From the NCBI RefSeq assembly GCF_027579695.1, contig NC_083596.1, positions 49,661,257-49,725,256 on the forward strand: 64,000 nucleotides of DNA, in the 5' to 3' direction. The DNA comes from Neoarius graeffei (lineage: Eukaryota; Chordata; Actinopteri; Siluriformes; Ariidae). The position numbers and the translations under genes are program-made. Of this stretch, positions 41,861 to 55,659 are shown piece by piece (position 1 is the first letter of the stretch; every line of letters begins with the position of its first letter). The notes under the pieces were generated by a model. It had not been told where the DNA came from. It worked only from the letters and a program-made list of their open reading frames with translations, and ran no database searches.

Positions 41861-44800
41861 CTGCATGCACACACACATTATCAGTAATAAAGGCAGATGT
41901 AGAAAACATTAAGCTGTCAATAGTACACAGAGTTTCCAAGGTGGTTAAAATGAAGGACTTTTGTTTTCTGGAAACATTTTTTTGTCCTACATCTCAGCTT
42001 TTTTTGCTGTACCCGTGATGGAGCATCATTAATCTCACCTCGTCTTTGGCCAAGAAGATATAATTCCCGTCGGTTTCACTCCTGCAGTGAGTCAAAAGAA
42101 CACACAATTCATGTCAGCAACTCCATCACCAGTTAAATTCAGCATTTCTTGCTGTAATGTTCAATGTTTTTATGACCCCCAAATCTGATTGGATAACCCT
42201 TCGCACTGTACAGCTCCGTTATCCTGCTCTACAAAGCACCACAGCACCTCATTTAACTCATCAATTTGGTCATGAGGTATTCATGAGCTCAATATACAAT
42301 AGGGCTGTTGATTATTTTGTTTTTCGGATGTCTAACATTAATAAACAACGTACCACATGAAACTGAATCGTGATTTTTTTTATGTATAGGAACGAGCTCC
42401 AGGCAGATGCAAAATTTTTCTTTTATGTCGTGTTACTCATACATAAACTCACCAAGAGATGTTGTGCAAGTCTTACCTCAGGATGAAGACATTCTTCTTC
42501 TTCTTGTAGCCGTTGGTGGTGTCGAAGGTACAGATGGCGAGGTTGAGGAGCGGCTCGTCGTTGTATGTGGTCGTCATGTTCCTGGGGTCCTTGTAGAAGG
42601 TGATCTCGCCCTTGTTGAGTACGCAGTACAGGTTCACCCACGACCTGATGCAAATGGAGAGGAACGCACGTCATGAGATACAGCATGCGTCCAAATCAAT
42701 GAAGATTTCATTCCATTTTACCACTCAAACAAAGAGTGGGCTAAGTGTTATCAGTACCTTTTGGGACTCTTGTCTTTGCCCTCCTCTTCATGTTTACGGT
42801 ACAGGAAGCCCTCCTCATGAACGGTATGTGTGGGTGGCTGCGGCGTGCTTGGCGCACTCTGAGCTGGTGCTGACCGTGACCGCCGCGTCTCCTCGGGTTC
42901 TTTGGGACGTGGCCGTCGGCGTGGTTTTGGTCGATCACGAGCTCGAGGCCGGTCGAGACGTGAGACAGGGGCGGAGAGACTGCTGGGAGGACGATACAAC
43001 TCTCCCCTCGCCTAACAAACACAGAGACTTAATAAATGTCTCACACCAGTGTTGGAGTCGAGTCATTAAACCTCGAGTCTGAGTCAAGTCCAAGTCATTA
43101 AAGAAAATTTCGAATCAAGTCCGAGTCCAGTCCACTATTGATCCGAGTCAAGTCTGAGTCAATCCTAGGGACGGAAATGGCACCGATTCGGTGGAATGGC
43201 TCTTATAGGAGAGTGTACTAGAGTGTAGCAGACTCCAATCACACCATTTGAAGGTGCCTGTTGCTGCCTTTATGTCAAACTGTTTACGATGTACGAGCGA
43301 GAGTCCACTTAGCACACGTGCGCTGTCCGGAGTGCACCCAAGAGTCTATCTAATGCACGAGCCAAGGTGCGCAGGTGTGATACTCTTGCATGAAATTTAT
43401 ACAAAAATTAATGCAGATATAAAGATCTTATGGCAAATTATTATGGTATGTTACAAAAAATAAAGAAAAAAATCTGAGTCCTCATCTCCAATTTACGAGT
43501 CCGAATGCAGTTAATGTACGAGCCCGAGTCCAAGTCATCGGTGCTCAAGTCCAAGTCAAGTCACGAGTCCTTAAAATTAGGGCACAAGTCGGACTCAAGT
43601 CCGAGTCCTGGACTCGAGTACTACAAGCCTGTCTCACACACTCAAAAAGTTTCAGTAACACACCAAAAATATTTTTCAAACAACTGCTAGGAGTGAACTG
43701 GTTAACATCCCAAATTATGCAAATCTGCTGATTAGTCAACAAGTTTGCAGGTCCGTTGTGAGAACAGTGGTTGTTCCTTTTCTACAGACTGACATGCAGG
43801 ATCAGTGAGTGTTTTCCCACTGAACAATGACGGAATGAGGTGTGTTCGAGGAAGGAAAACAGTGTGTATTGGGTTTTGCTTGTGTTACCATGAATGAAAC
43901 ATCAGCACTCACATTGCATGCTTCTCTCTCCTGCACCTGTTCAACAATCTCAGCCATTGCGGAGCGTTTGTCCCTACAACAGCAAGAGACAGACACAAAT
44001 ACACGGGGACACGTTTTACATGACAGATCAGGCATTGCACGTTTTTTAATTACCCTCCCAAGCAAATCAAAATCCATGTAAAAATCTTTATCTGGTCTTT
44101 AGTTTGCAAAAAACACAATTAACCTGAATTCCAACTTGCTTTCTGTTCACTGCATAGGGTCTGACATCGTGGTGATGGAGATCCTACACAGTGTACTCTA
44201 CATTTTCTGTGTTTTTCTTCTTTTTTTATGAAAAAAAAGTTAGCAATAAACATTCTAATTTTGCTAAAAGGAAAAAGTATTGGCCCCCCCCCAGCACTGG
44301 TTGGATTACTCTGCATGCAGGTTAAAAAAAAAAAAACCTCACTCAACACTTCACGCTGTGAGGTTGACGGGTGACAGTGTCACTCTGTGGATTCACTTTT
44401 TAAATACAAGTGCTGTATATACCGATTTATTTCATGATGTGTCAAGCAAATTTCCTAAGATTAGTCATTTGCCCATTTTTATCACAATTGCATCAAAGTC
44501 CCTCTCACACCAGGATCTGGTCCTCCCAGGCAGTCTCATGTCCCAGTACTAACCAGCTCTTTGAGGCGTATGGGTGCGGCACCAATCTCCGTTTCGATAG
44601 CCCTCGGCCTCTCACCTATACAGCTAGGGTTACAGTGGAGGGCGGGTCTTCTGGTAACCATGAGAGTTTGACTTTTCCACTCGCATCTGTATTGCGGCGT
44701 GCCTTGCCAGATGGTAGTAGGTACCATTTTTATGATAGTCTTTGGTAAGACCCAAACGCAAGTAGAACTCGCGATCTCCCAATCGAGAGGCGGACACGCT

Positions 44801-47800
44801 AACCACTAGGCCAACTCACAGTATCACAATTGCATACACACCCATAATTCACAGTCACAGTCATGCATTTGCATACACACCCTTCATAATGAACAGCAAT
44901 GCAATAAAAGATATGCGCAAGCACACACATTCTCGCCTTACCCTGACTGCTTCTTGTCTGACCCTTCTTTCCCTGACTCCTGGTCACTGGAATCCTGTCT
45001 CTGAAGTCTGTGCCTGCTGCTGCCGCCCTCATGCTCGCTGGAAGACTGGCGCTCTAGTCTGCGCCGCTGGTGCCTCTCCTGGCGCACAATCATGGGCAGC
45101 TCGTTGAGCCGCGCCTGGATCTCCTGCTCACTGGAGGTGTGGCGTCCAAGCCGGTACTCCCTCTCCCTGCGCAGATGGTCCATCTGGGGGTCTGAGCGGC
45201 TGCCGCGAGGGTCCCTCTGCAACCGTCCATGGAGCAGCTCTAAGGATGCCTCGGTACCCACTGGCACACCCACTGGGACCAGATGCCCAGTGTGGGCCTC
45301 CAGCAGAGGACCTCCAGCCTTGTGCATGTGGTTGATCGTGGGCTCTAAGTCAGCTTTGAGCTGCTGCCAGGGAAACGCGGTTTTGGGTTCAGTCACACCC
45401 ATAGCACTAAGGGGGTTCAGGCCATTGGCTCCTGTGACACCTTGTTGGTTTAATCCGGTGTAGCTGGAGCTGTCTGAACCTAACATGCCTACTTGGTTCA
45501 GGCCACTATAACTCGAGCTGTCCACCCCCAAAACACCCTGTTGGTTTAACCTGGTTTGACTGGAGCTGTTTGTGCCCAACGTCCCAGTTTGTTGATTGAG
45601 CCTGTGGTAGAGAGAGCCATTCATGACAGGAGCATAAGGATTTAGGGCAGATCCGAGCTTCTGGGCAAAAGCGTGTGGGGTATGTGTAAGGTCTGGACCG
45701 GATTTGGCCTCAAGGAGCATGTCCTGCAGAGGGCTCCGGAAAAGAGATGATGAAGAGGAGGACGAGGAAGAGCTGGGTACAAGGCAGGACAGAGGAAACA
45801 TCTGTCTGTTGAGGAGAGATGAGGTGGTGGACTGCTTGCTTTGCTCTTCTTTCAATTTCTCTGCCTGGAAGAGGAGGTGTTATTACACAGTATACATTAA
45901 AAGAAAGATAAATGATTGAAAGAATGGATAGACAGACATAAATAATATAATGCATATTAATTTGATAGTATTAACAGATACATCATTATAGATAATCATT
46001 GGTGACCCAATCTTTCATTCGCTGCCCTCTACATCCACTCTAGACCAATCGCTGTGTCTCAAATGACTCATCTGTCAAGCTGATCAAGTTCATTGATGAC
46101 GTTACTTCGACTGGCAATGAGTCACACCACCAGGAAGTAAACCAACTGATGTGGTTATTGTAACCTTCAGATCAAAACCCCTAAAGCCATAAAAATGCTC
46201 AGTGACTTCTGGAAAATTCTCCTCTCAGTCTGCTTATCTTCAACAGTTCAGCATTCAGTACTTTAATATCAGTAACTGTTATATCAGATGCAGTGTTACA
46301 TCTCCAGTAGAAGATGAACACTTCTCTCATCAGTAAGAAGGTTCAGCACCTGATCTTGACCATGTTAGTTCTTTGTACATGGTACATTGTCATCACGACA
46401 GTTTTAAAGAAAATGCTTCCAGGTTTTTTTTCTTTTTTTTCTCCACGGATGAGCCTACCAAAGAAGCATGAATACCAAGAAACATGTATGTATGCATGGA
46501 TGGATGGATGGATGGATAGGTCAGTGGATGGATGGTAGAAAGATATATAGATAAATGGATGGATGGAAGCACGATATACAGTAAATGTAACTTTTTTATT
46601 ATTATGAGTGGATTGAAGGATGGATGGTTGGATGGATGGATATAGTATGAACAGGTAAATGGTGAGTCATAGGATGGATAGTGGATCGTAATGTACATGG
46701 ATGAATGGATTGATGGGTAGATGAACAAGTGGATAGATCATTGAAAGTAATGAAGTGATGAAATGGAGGGATAGACGAGTCAGTGGATTGAAGGTAGAAA
46801 GATATATAGATACAGAGATAGACAGACAGACGGACGGACAGATGGACGGACAGATATATGAATAGGTAAACGATGAGTCATGCAATGTATGGTGGATAGT
46901 TATGTACATGGATGAATGGATTCATGGATGGATGGATGAGTGTATGAGGAACAAATGGATGGACAGATGAGCAGCTGGATGGTTAATGAGCTGATGGTTT
47001 GATGGATATATGAACAGGTATATGGCGAGTGACAGGATGGATAGTGGATAGTATAGCACATGGATGAATGGATTGATGGGTAGATTGTTGAAAGTGATGA
47101 AGTGATGAAATGGAGGGATAGATGAGTCAGTGCATTGAAGGTAGAAAGATATATAGATACACAGATAGATAGACGGATGGACAGATGGATGGATATATGA
47201 ACAGGTAAACGATGAGTCATGCAACGGATGGTGGATCATTAGGTGCATGGATGAATGGATTCATGGACAGATGAAGAAGTAGATGGATGGATGAGTGTAT
47301 GAGGAACAAATTAATGGATAGATGAGCAGGTGGATGGTTTAATGAACTGATGGATGGATGGATGGATGGATGGATGGATGGATGGATGGATGGATGACAA
47401 ATGAGAGTTGCATGGGCTTGTACACAGAAGGATGGATGGACGCACGCATGATCACTGATACACAGACTGATACAGTATTAGTAGGTAAACAGTGTTTTAT
47501 TGGTTGTTGCCATGCCAACCTGTCGTAAGGAGCTGAAATGCTCCTTCCACGTAGACGCCGCCTTACGAAACGCTTCATGTCGGCGAATCAGCTGCTGCAC
47601 CTCATCAGCCCCGCCCTCTGCCTCACCACTGCTGCTCAGCGACTCCTTCATCGTGTGCCACGTCCCTTCGGCCTTGCTCGTTTGTGCAGACTGTATCCGC
47701 TGCTGCACTGTAGATACAAACAACGTTCAATAATGTCAGAATAATGCCTTTTCATGCTGATGTACTTATTTTTCACATCTTAAAGTCGGATCATTGATTT

Positions 47801-50800
47801 GTTTGATTTCAGTAAGCTCTTTTTGAAAGCTTTATTTTGATTGGAGTGTAAAATATAAACTGGATTGATGGCTGTGAAAAGCGAGCTGTTCGGGGCTTCG
47901 TGCTGCATTTGCCGCGCCAGGCAGCAGCAATGAAATTATCAGCATGAGGATTTGCTTACTGCGCTGGAGTTTCTCCCAGTGCTGCTCCCACTTATCATTC
48001 AGATCTTTCTGCTTTGCCATCACATAGTCCAACTTCTCCTTTACCTGCAAGCATCAGAGAAAGACAGAGAGAGAACCACACAGGAATGAAGAACTGGAGA
48101 GAAGTGAAGTTCCTGTATTTCAATCCAATTCAGTTTTATTTGTAGAGCTCTTTTAACAATGGACATTGTCACAAAGCAGATTCACAGAACTATATAAATT
48201 CCCGATATAAAAATTTGACATATGTGAGTTTATAAATTTGTCCCTAATGAGAAAGCCAGAGGCAGCGGTGGCAAGAGAGATCTCCCCGAGACAACATGAG
48301 GGAGAAGCCGGACACACTGCACATAGTGCAGTAGGGAATATTGTGTGTGTGTGTATTGTGTACCTCCTCAGCTGCAGGATTGTGTGCTGCAAGCAGCATC
48401 TTTCCCATCTCCACACAGTGCATAAAACTCTTGCTTTTGCTCTCCATTTTACTCTTCAGGTTTTGGTGCTGGGAGATCATACACTCCAGAGTGGACATGT
48501 CCCTAAAACACACACACATGAACACACATATGCACACACAGCCCATAATGAAACAAGAAGACAAATTCAGCGAGTTTGTTCATCTCTCTACATATACAAG
48601 CATTTAATCAAGAACTTGAAAGAACGATGGAGGTCAAGGCTTCATACCTATTTGTCATGTAGAAAGTGAATAAAATCTCCGAGATGATAAAAACGTGTGA
48701 TTGTAACAGCTCATACCGTGCATCCTCAAACGGACCGATTTGTCCCATGATCCCGTCTGTCCACATGCTGAGCTCACGGACGATGGCAAAGAACTGGATT
48801 TTGTCCGTCACCGTGGTAACCTGCACGCGGCTGCCCTCGCACGCCACAAGGAGCTCCTTCCACGCACGCATCACTTCTTGCTCACGGACCAAGATAGCGT
48901 CGGATTTCTCACCAGCGTAGATTGCACGAAGCTGAGACGCATTCTCTTGCAGCTGACGCACCTGATCAGGTCAAAGATACAAAATCGCCATGATAAATAT
49001 ATTTTTGCTCAAAAACTATAATAGAGAGGAAAATATAATAAAGTTACAGAATTGAGCTTGAGTCTAACTTTTGCTCATCTTAATTTTCTTGTGCGACTAC
49101 AACAACAGAATGTTAATCAGATATTAATTATCAGATTGATAAGGAATAAAACATAGCATCTGCCAGACAAGTCCCTGTGAATGAGCTGTTACTATGGAAA
49201 CGATCACTTCGATCACTTAGTGAAATGAGTGCATTGTGATTTGCAGCTGCACTACTGTTAGAGCTGCTGTTACTTAAAATTATTCAAAACCTTCTGACGA
49301 ATCAGAAATGAGAATTTATCAACGCTGTGGTATAAAGTATGTTAATTGTACATTAATTATAAAATATAATAAGTTACTGGGACATGATAAGAATAAATAA
49401 AATAATGAGACATTAAAAAGAGTGTACCAGAGTGTATCATTGTGCATTACAGTGTATTAGGGTGTAATCAAATGTATTAGACTAGCACAGAGGATGTATC
49501 AGGGTGTAGGAGGGTATCGCAGGGTGCATTAGAGTGTCGCAGGGTGTAGGAGGGTGTCGCAGGGTGCATTAGAGTGTTGCAGGGTGTATCAGGGTGTAGG
49601 AGGGTGTCGCAGGGTGCATTAGAGTGTCGCAGGGTGTATCAGGATGTAGGAGGGTATCGCAGGGTGCATTAAAGTGTCGCAGGATGTATCAGGGTGTAGG
49701 AGGGTATCGCGGGGTGCATTAGAGTGTCGCAGGGTGTATCAGGGTGTAGGAGGGTGTCGCAGGGTGCATTAGAGTGTATCAGGGTGTATCAGGGTGTAGG
49801 AGGGTATCGCAGGGTGCATAAGAATGTCGCAGGGTGCATCAGGGTGTAGGAGGGTATCGCAGGGTGCATTAGAGTGTCGCAGGGTGTATCAGGGTGTAGG
49901 AGGGTATCGCAGGGTGCATTAAAGTGTCGCAGGATGTATCAGGGTGTAGGAGGGTATCGCGGGGTGCATTAGAGTGTCGCAGGGTGTATCAGGGTGTAGG
50001 AGGGTGTCGCAGGGTGCATTAGAGTGTAGCAGGGTGTATCAGGGTGTAGGAGGGTATCGCAGGGTGCATAAGAGTGTCGCAGGGTGCATCAGGGTGTAGG
50101 AGGGTATCGCAGGGTGCATTAGAGTGTCGCAGGGTGTATCAGGGTGTAGGAGGGTATCGCAGGGTGCATTAGAGTGTCGCAGGGTGTATCAGGGTGTAGG
50201 AGGGTATCACAGGGTGCATTAGAGTGTCGCAGGGTGTAGCAGAGTGTATTAGAATGTCACAGGGTGTATCAGAGTGTCATAAAGTATAGGAGAGTGTAAT
50301 AGAGTGTACTAGAGTGTAACAGAGTGTAGCAGAGTGTATTAGAGTGTACCACAGTGTACCACAGTGTACTAGAATGTAGCAGGGTGTATCAGAGTGTAGC
50401 AGGGTGTAATAAATTATGGGACATTCCACCAAATGGGTGCCATTTGCTTGTTGTACCACTCCCAAATTAAACTTAATTTGTTATATCTTTTTAACACTGA
50501 TTATAATAACACACATATTTAACTTTTCAAAATGTGTATTGGTCAACCTCAGGCTACGTTATTTATTTTTTTACAAGGTTTGGAAGTCAAAGATGGCTGC
50601 ATACTCTTTACATGAGTAACAGGACTGAAAGTAACAGGACTGAGTTTTTAGCCTAGGATTAGCTAATACATGGAATTAAGCCACATGGTGTCATTGCTAA
50701 TAGCATGACCACACTTAGCACATTCTAGTGATTTACCAAAAATCTGTATTTTTAAAATAAACGAATATCATCTAAGAAATAATTTAAGTAACAGGACAGT

Positions 50801-53800
50801 ATGTTGACATTGACCTTATCAGTCAAAGTTAAAAAATCATCAAATATACAGAGAAGTAAATGAGAGAACTAACTTTTGGTCTTCCCATGGCCTTCAGAAG
50901 ACACAACTGATGTAACTTCCTGTTGATCATGCGATTTATGGAATGTTCCAAATTTGTCAGATGGGGTAATATGTTTGGGTAACAGGACTGAGTGAAAACC
51001 CAGGGACACGACTAAAATGTGTATTTTAACTAAGATCTTGTGGATTTCTTATGAAAAAAATATATTTAAACCATGGATAGGATATGGAGTCACACAACAG
51101 TGCAAAAGAAATACTGTTTCTGAAGGATTTTAATCATAATATTTCATAGTTAAGTATAAAGTTAGAGTGCAGGGACAGGTAACACATGCTATTTTTCAGT
51201 GTTTTAGGGAGTTTTTATGAATCCTTACAATTATATATCTTAAATTTGAAATCAGATCAATGTGCAGGACATTCTGCACATTTTAAAGTACATTTTTAGG
51301 GCGGCACGGTGGTGTAGTGGTTAGCGCTGTCGCCTCACAGCAAGAAGGTCCGGGTTCGAGCCCCGTGGCCGGCGAGGGCCTTTCTGTGCAGAGTTTGCAT
51401 GTTCTCCCCGTGTCCGCGTGGGTTTCCTCTGGGTGCTCCGGTTTCCCCCACAGTCCAAAGACATGCAGGTTAGGTTAACTGGTGACTCTAAATTGACCGT
51501 AGGTGTGAATGTGAGTGTGAATGGTTGTCTGTGTCTATGTGTCAGCCCTGCGATGACCTGGTGACTTGTCCAGGGTATATCCCGCCTTTCGCCCATAGTC
51601 AGCTGGGATAGGATCCAGCTTGCCTGTGACCCTGTAGAACAGGATAAAGCGGCTAGAGATAATGAGATGAGATGAGTACATTTTTATGTGCATTTATACA
51701 TATAATTTTCTAGGGACGGAAATGGCACCGATTCGGTGGAATGGCTCTTATAGGAGAGTGTACTAGAGTGTAGCAGAGTGTATTAGAGTGCATTGGTACA
51801 CTATAATACATTCTGCTATACTCTAATACACCCTCCTACACTCTAATACACCCTGCTACACTCTAGTGTACCAGAGTGTAGCAGGGTGTATTAGAGAATA
51901 TTAGCGGAGCTCCCAAGTGGAGCACCATACCTAAGAAAAAATGGTAAACCCATCGAGTCGATTTTTTGTGGTTTGTCCATGTACGTGTACCACCACTCAA
52001 ACACATTGCCTAGTGGCCAGTGTTAGTAATTACCAGTCATACACACCGCTAGCCAGTAAAGAAATAAAACAAAAGAGACTGGCTAGGATATAAGAAAATT
52101 CTACAACCCAGAAACAGATGGGAGCTCCGCTTTTAGGCAGTGCCTAAATCTATATATTAGAGTGTACCGGAGTGTAGCAGGGTGTATTAGAGTATATTAG
52201 AGTGTATCGGAGTGTACTAGAGTGTAGCAGGGTGTATTAGAGTATATTAGAGTGTACTGGAGTGTAGCAGGGTGTATTAGAGTATATTAGAGTGTACCGG
52301 AGTGTAGCAGGGTGTATTAGAGTATATTAGAGTGTACTGGAGTGTAGCAGGGTGTATTAGAGTATATTAGAGTGTACCGGAGTGTAGAAGGGTGTATTAG
52401 AGTGTATTAGAGTGTATTGGAGTGTACTAGAGTGTAGCAGGGTGTATTAGAGTGTAGCAGAGTGTAATAAACTATAGGATAGTGTAATAGAGTGTACTAG
52501 AGTATAGCAGAGTGTATAAGAGTGTAGCAGGATGTATTAGAGTGTAGCAGAGTGTACAAGAGTGTAGCAGGGTGTATTAGAGTATATTAGAGTGTACTGG
52601 AGTGTAGCAGGGTGTATTAGAGTATATTAGAGTGTACCGGACTGTAGAAGGGTGTATTAGAGTGTATTAGAGTGTATTGGAGTGTACTAGAGTGTAGCAG
52701 GGTGTATTAGAGTGTAGCAGAGTGTAATAAACTATAGGATAGTGTAATAGAGTGTACTAGACTATAGCAGAGTGTATAAGAGTGTAGCAGGATGTATTAG
52801 AGTGTAGCAGAGTGTACTAGAGTGTAGCAGGGTGTATTAGAGTGTACTGGAGTATACTAGAGTGTAGCAAGGTGTATTGGAGTATATTAGAGTGTATCGG
52901 AGTGTACTAGAGTGTAGCAGGGTGTATTAGAGTGTACTAGAGTATAGCAGAGTGTATAAGAGTGTAGCAGGATGTATTAGAGTATATTAGAGTGTACCGG
53001 AGTGTAGCAGGGTGTATTAGAGTGTAGCAGAGTGTACAAGAGTGTAGCAGGGTGTATTAGAGTATATTAGAGTGTACCGGAGTGTAGCAGGGTGTATTAG
53101 AGTATATTAGAGTGTACTGGAGTGTAGCAGGGTGTAATAGAGTATATTAGAATGTACCGGAGTGTAGCAGGGTGTATTAGAGTATATTAGAGTGTATCGG
53201 CGTGTACTAGAGTGTAGCAGGGTGTATTAGAGTGTAGCAGAGTGTAATAAAGTATAGGATAGTGTAATAGAGTGTACTAGAGTATAGCAGAGTGTATAAG
53301 AGTATAGCAGGATGCATTAGAGTGTAGCAGAGTGTAATAAAGTATAGGATAGTGTAATCGAGTGTACTAGAGTATAGCAGAGTGTATAAGAGTGTAGCAG
53401 GATGTATTAGAGTGTAGCAGAGTGTAATAGAGTGTCGCAGAGTGTATTAGGGTGTCGTAGCGTGTAGCAGAGTGTAGCAGGGTTTAATAGAGTTTAGCAT
53501 GGTGTAGCAGAGTGTAGCAGGGTGTAGCAGGGTGTAGCAGAGTGTAGCAGAGTGTATTAGAGTATATTAGAGTGTATCGGAGTGTACTAGAGTGTAGCAG
53601 GGTGTATTAGAGTGTAGCAGAGTGTAATAAACTATAGGATAGTGTAATAGAGTGTACTAGAGTATAGCAGAGTGTATAAGAGTGTAGCAGGATGTATTAG
53701 AGTGTAGCAGAGTGTACAAGAGTGTAGCAGGGTGTATTAGAGTATATTAGAGTGTACCGGAGTGTAGCAGGGTGTATTAGAGTATATTAGAGTGTATCGG

Positions 53801-54873
53801 AGTGTACTAGAGTGTAGCAGGGTGTATTAGAGTGTACCGGAGTATACTAGAGTGTAGCAAGGTGTATTAGAGTATATTAGAGTGTAATAAAGTATAGGAT
53901 AGTGTAATAGAGTGTACTAGAGTATAGCAGAGTGTAGCAGGGTGTAGCAGGGTGTAGCAGAGTGTAGCAGAGTGTAATAAAGTATAGGATAGTGTAATAG
54001 GGTGTACTAGAGTATAGCAGAGTGTATAAGAGTGTAGCAGGATGTATTAGAGTGTAGCAGAGTGTACAAGAGTGTAGCAGGGTGTATTAGAGTATATTAG
54101 AGTGTACCGGAGTGTAGCAGGATGTATTAGAGTATATTAGAGTGTATCGGAGTGTACTAGAGTGTAGCAGGGTGTATTAGAGTGTACTGGAGTATACTAG
54201 AGTGTAGCAAGGTGTATTAGAGTATATTAGAGTGTATCGGAGTGTACTAGAGTGTAGCAGGGTGTATTAGAGTGTACTAGAGTATAGCAGAGTGTATAAG
54301 AGTGTAGCAGGATGTATTAGAGTGTAGCAGAGTGTACAAGAGTGTAGCAGGGTGTATTAGAGTATATTAGAGTGTACCGGAGTGTAGCAGGGTGTATTAG
54401 AGTATATTAGAGTGTACTGGAGTGTAGCAGGGTGTAACAGAGTATATTAGAGTGTACCGGAGTGTAGCAGGGTGTATTAGAGTATATTAGAGTGTATCGG
54501 AGTGTACTAGAGTGTAGCAGGGTGTATTAGAGTGTAGCAGAGTGTAATAAAGTATAGGATAGTGTAATAGAGTGTACTAGAGTATAGCAGAGTGTATAAG
54601 AGTGTAGCAGGATGTATTAGAGTGTAGCAGAGTGTAATAGAGTGTCGCAGAGTGTATTAGAGTGTCGTAGCGTGTAGCAGAGTGTAGCAGGGTTTAATAG
54701 AGTTTAGCATGGTGTAGCAGAGTGTAGCAGGGTGTAGCAGAGTGTAGCAGGGTGTAGCAGGGTTTAACAGAGTGTAGCATGGTGTAGCAGGGTGTAGCAG
54801 GGTGTGAATGGGAAATTCCCACTGGTCAAATTTGGATTTCAGTAACTGCCAGCAGGTGTTGACTCTGTGTGTG

Positions 54874-54948
<75 letters not shown>

Positions 54949-55095
54949 CTCACCTGTGAGACAAGCAGCTGCAGAGAGTGTTCAAAGGAGTGCAGTAGTC
55001 TCTGTAGTGTGCCGGGGTTGGCAGTGCTCACCTGACACGAACGCACCTCTGGTAACTGCCTCATCTTCCCCTCAATCTGCACCAGTACCTAAACA

Positions 55096-55128
<33 letters not shown>

Positions 55129-55609
55129 AAGACAGTAATATTGCACTAATTTTAAAAAAGGGATTTTCTCTGTGTGTGTGATAGAGTGTATGTATATCTG
55201 TGCATATTATTTGATTGTTCTTTCATACATAAATTCTGCAATAAGTGTGTGTGTGTGTTGGGTTTGAGCATTAGTGGACGATGTTTTAACCTCCTGGCAG
55301 TCTGTGAAGAACTTGTGGAGCTGGTGTGAGGCAGCGAGCATCTGTGCTCTGGTCTCCATCAGCTCCTGCAGGTCAGCCCACGACTCGTTCAGGCCGTCCT
55401 TCCACTCAGCGATGGTGGCAGCATCTGCGTGGCCACAGTCGATCATCTCGTTCACCATCTTGTTCACTGAGTCCATCTGCCTCTGACCTGCGGTGTTTGT
55501 TTCAGCGCGAAACTTGGTGAACCTCTCCTGCAGCACCTGCACACAACCAGGTCGTAACACAACCACTCTGCAGATCATGGAGCAATAAACTCCATAAAGA
55601 CATACTGTA

Positions 55610-55659
<50 letters not shown>

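Noticed and set aside
41410-42018. 202-codon plus-strand ORF
   Set aside because: Antisense shadow of the purine-rich spectrin tail; Ser/Pro/Leu-rich low-complexity product.
46393-47248. Several 70-110 aa ORFs rich in IHPS
   Set aside because: Translations of GATG tetranucleotide repeats.
49410-54810. CRISPR-like array
   Set aside because: The units are contiguous 10-mers with no unique spacers, in a vertebrate intron; this is satellite DNA.
54657-55082. Long minus-strand ORF reading [10 protein letters not shown] repeats after the spectrin exon
   Set aside because: It is the decamer satellite and (CA)n intron read through the GTGAGA donor. The next true exon (48717) joins in phase, so no coding role is needed.
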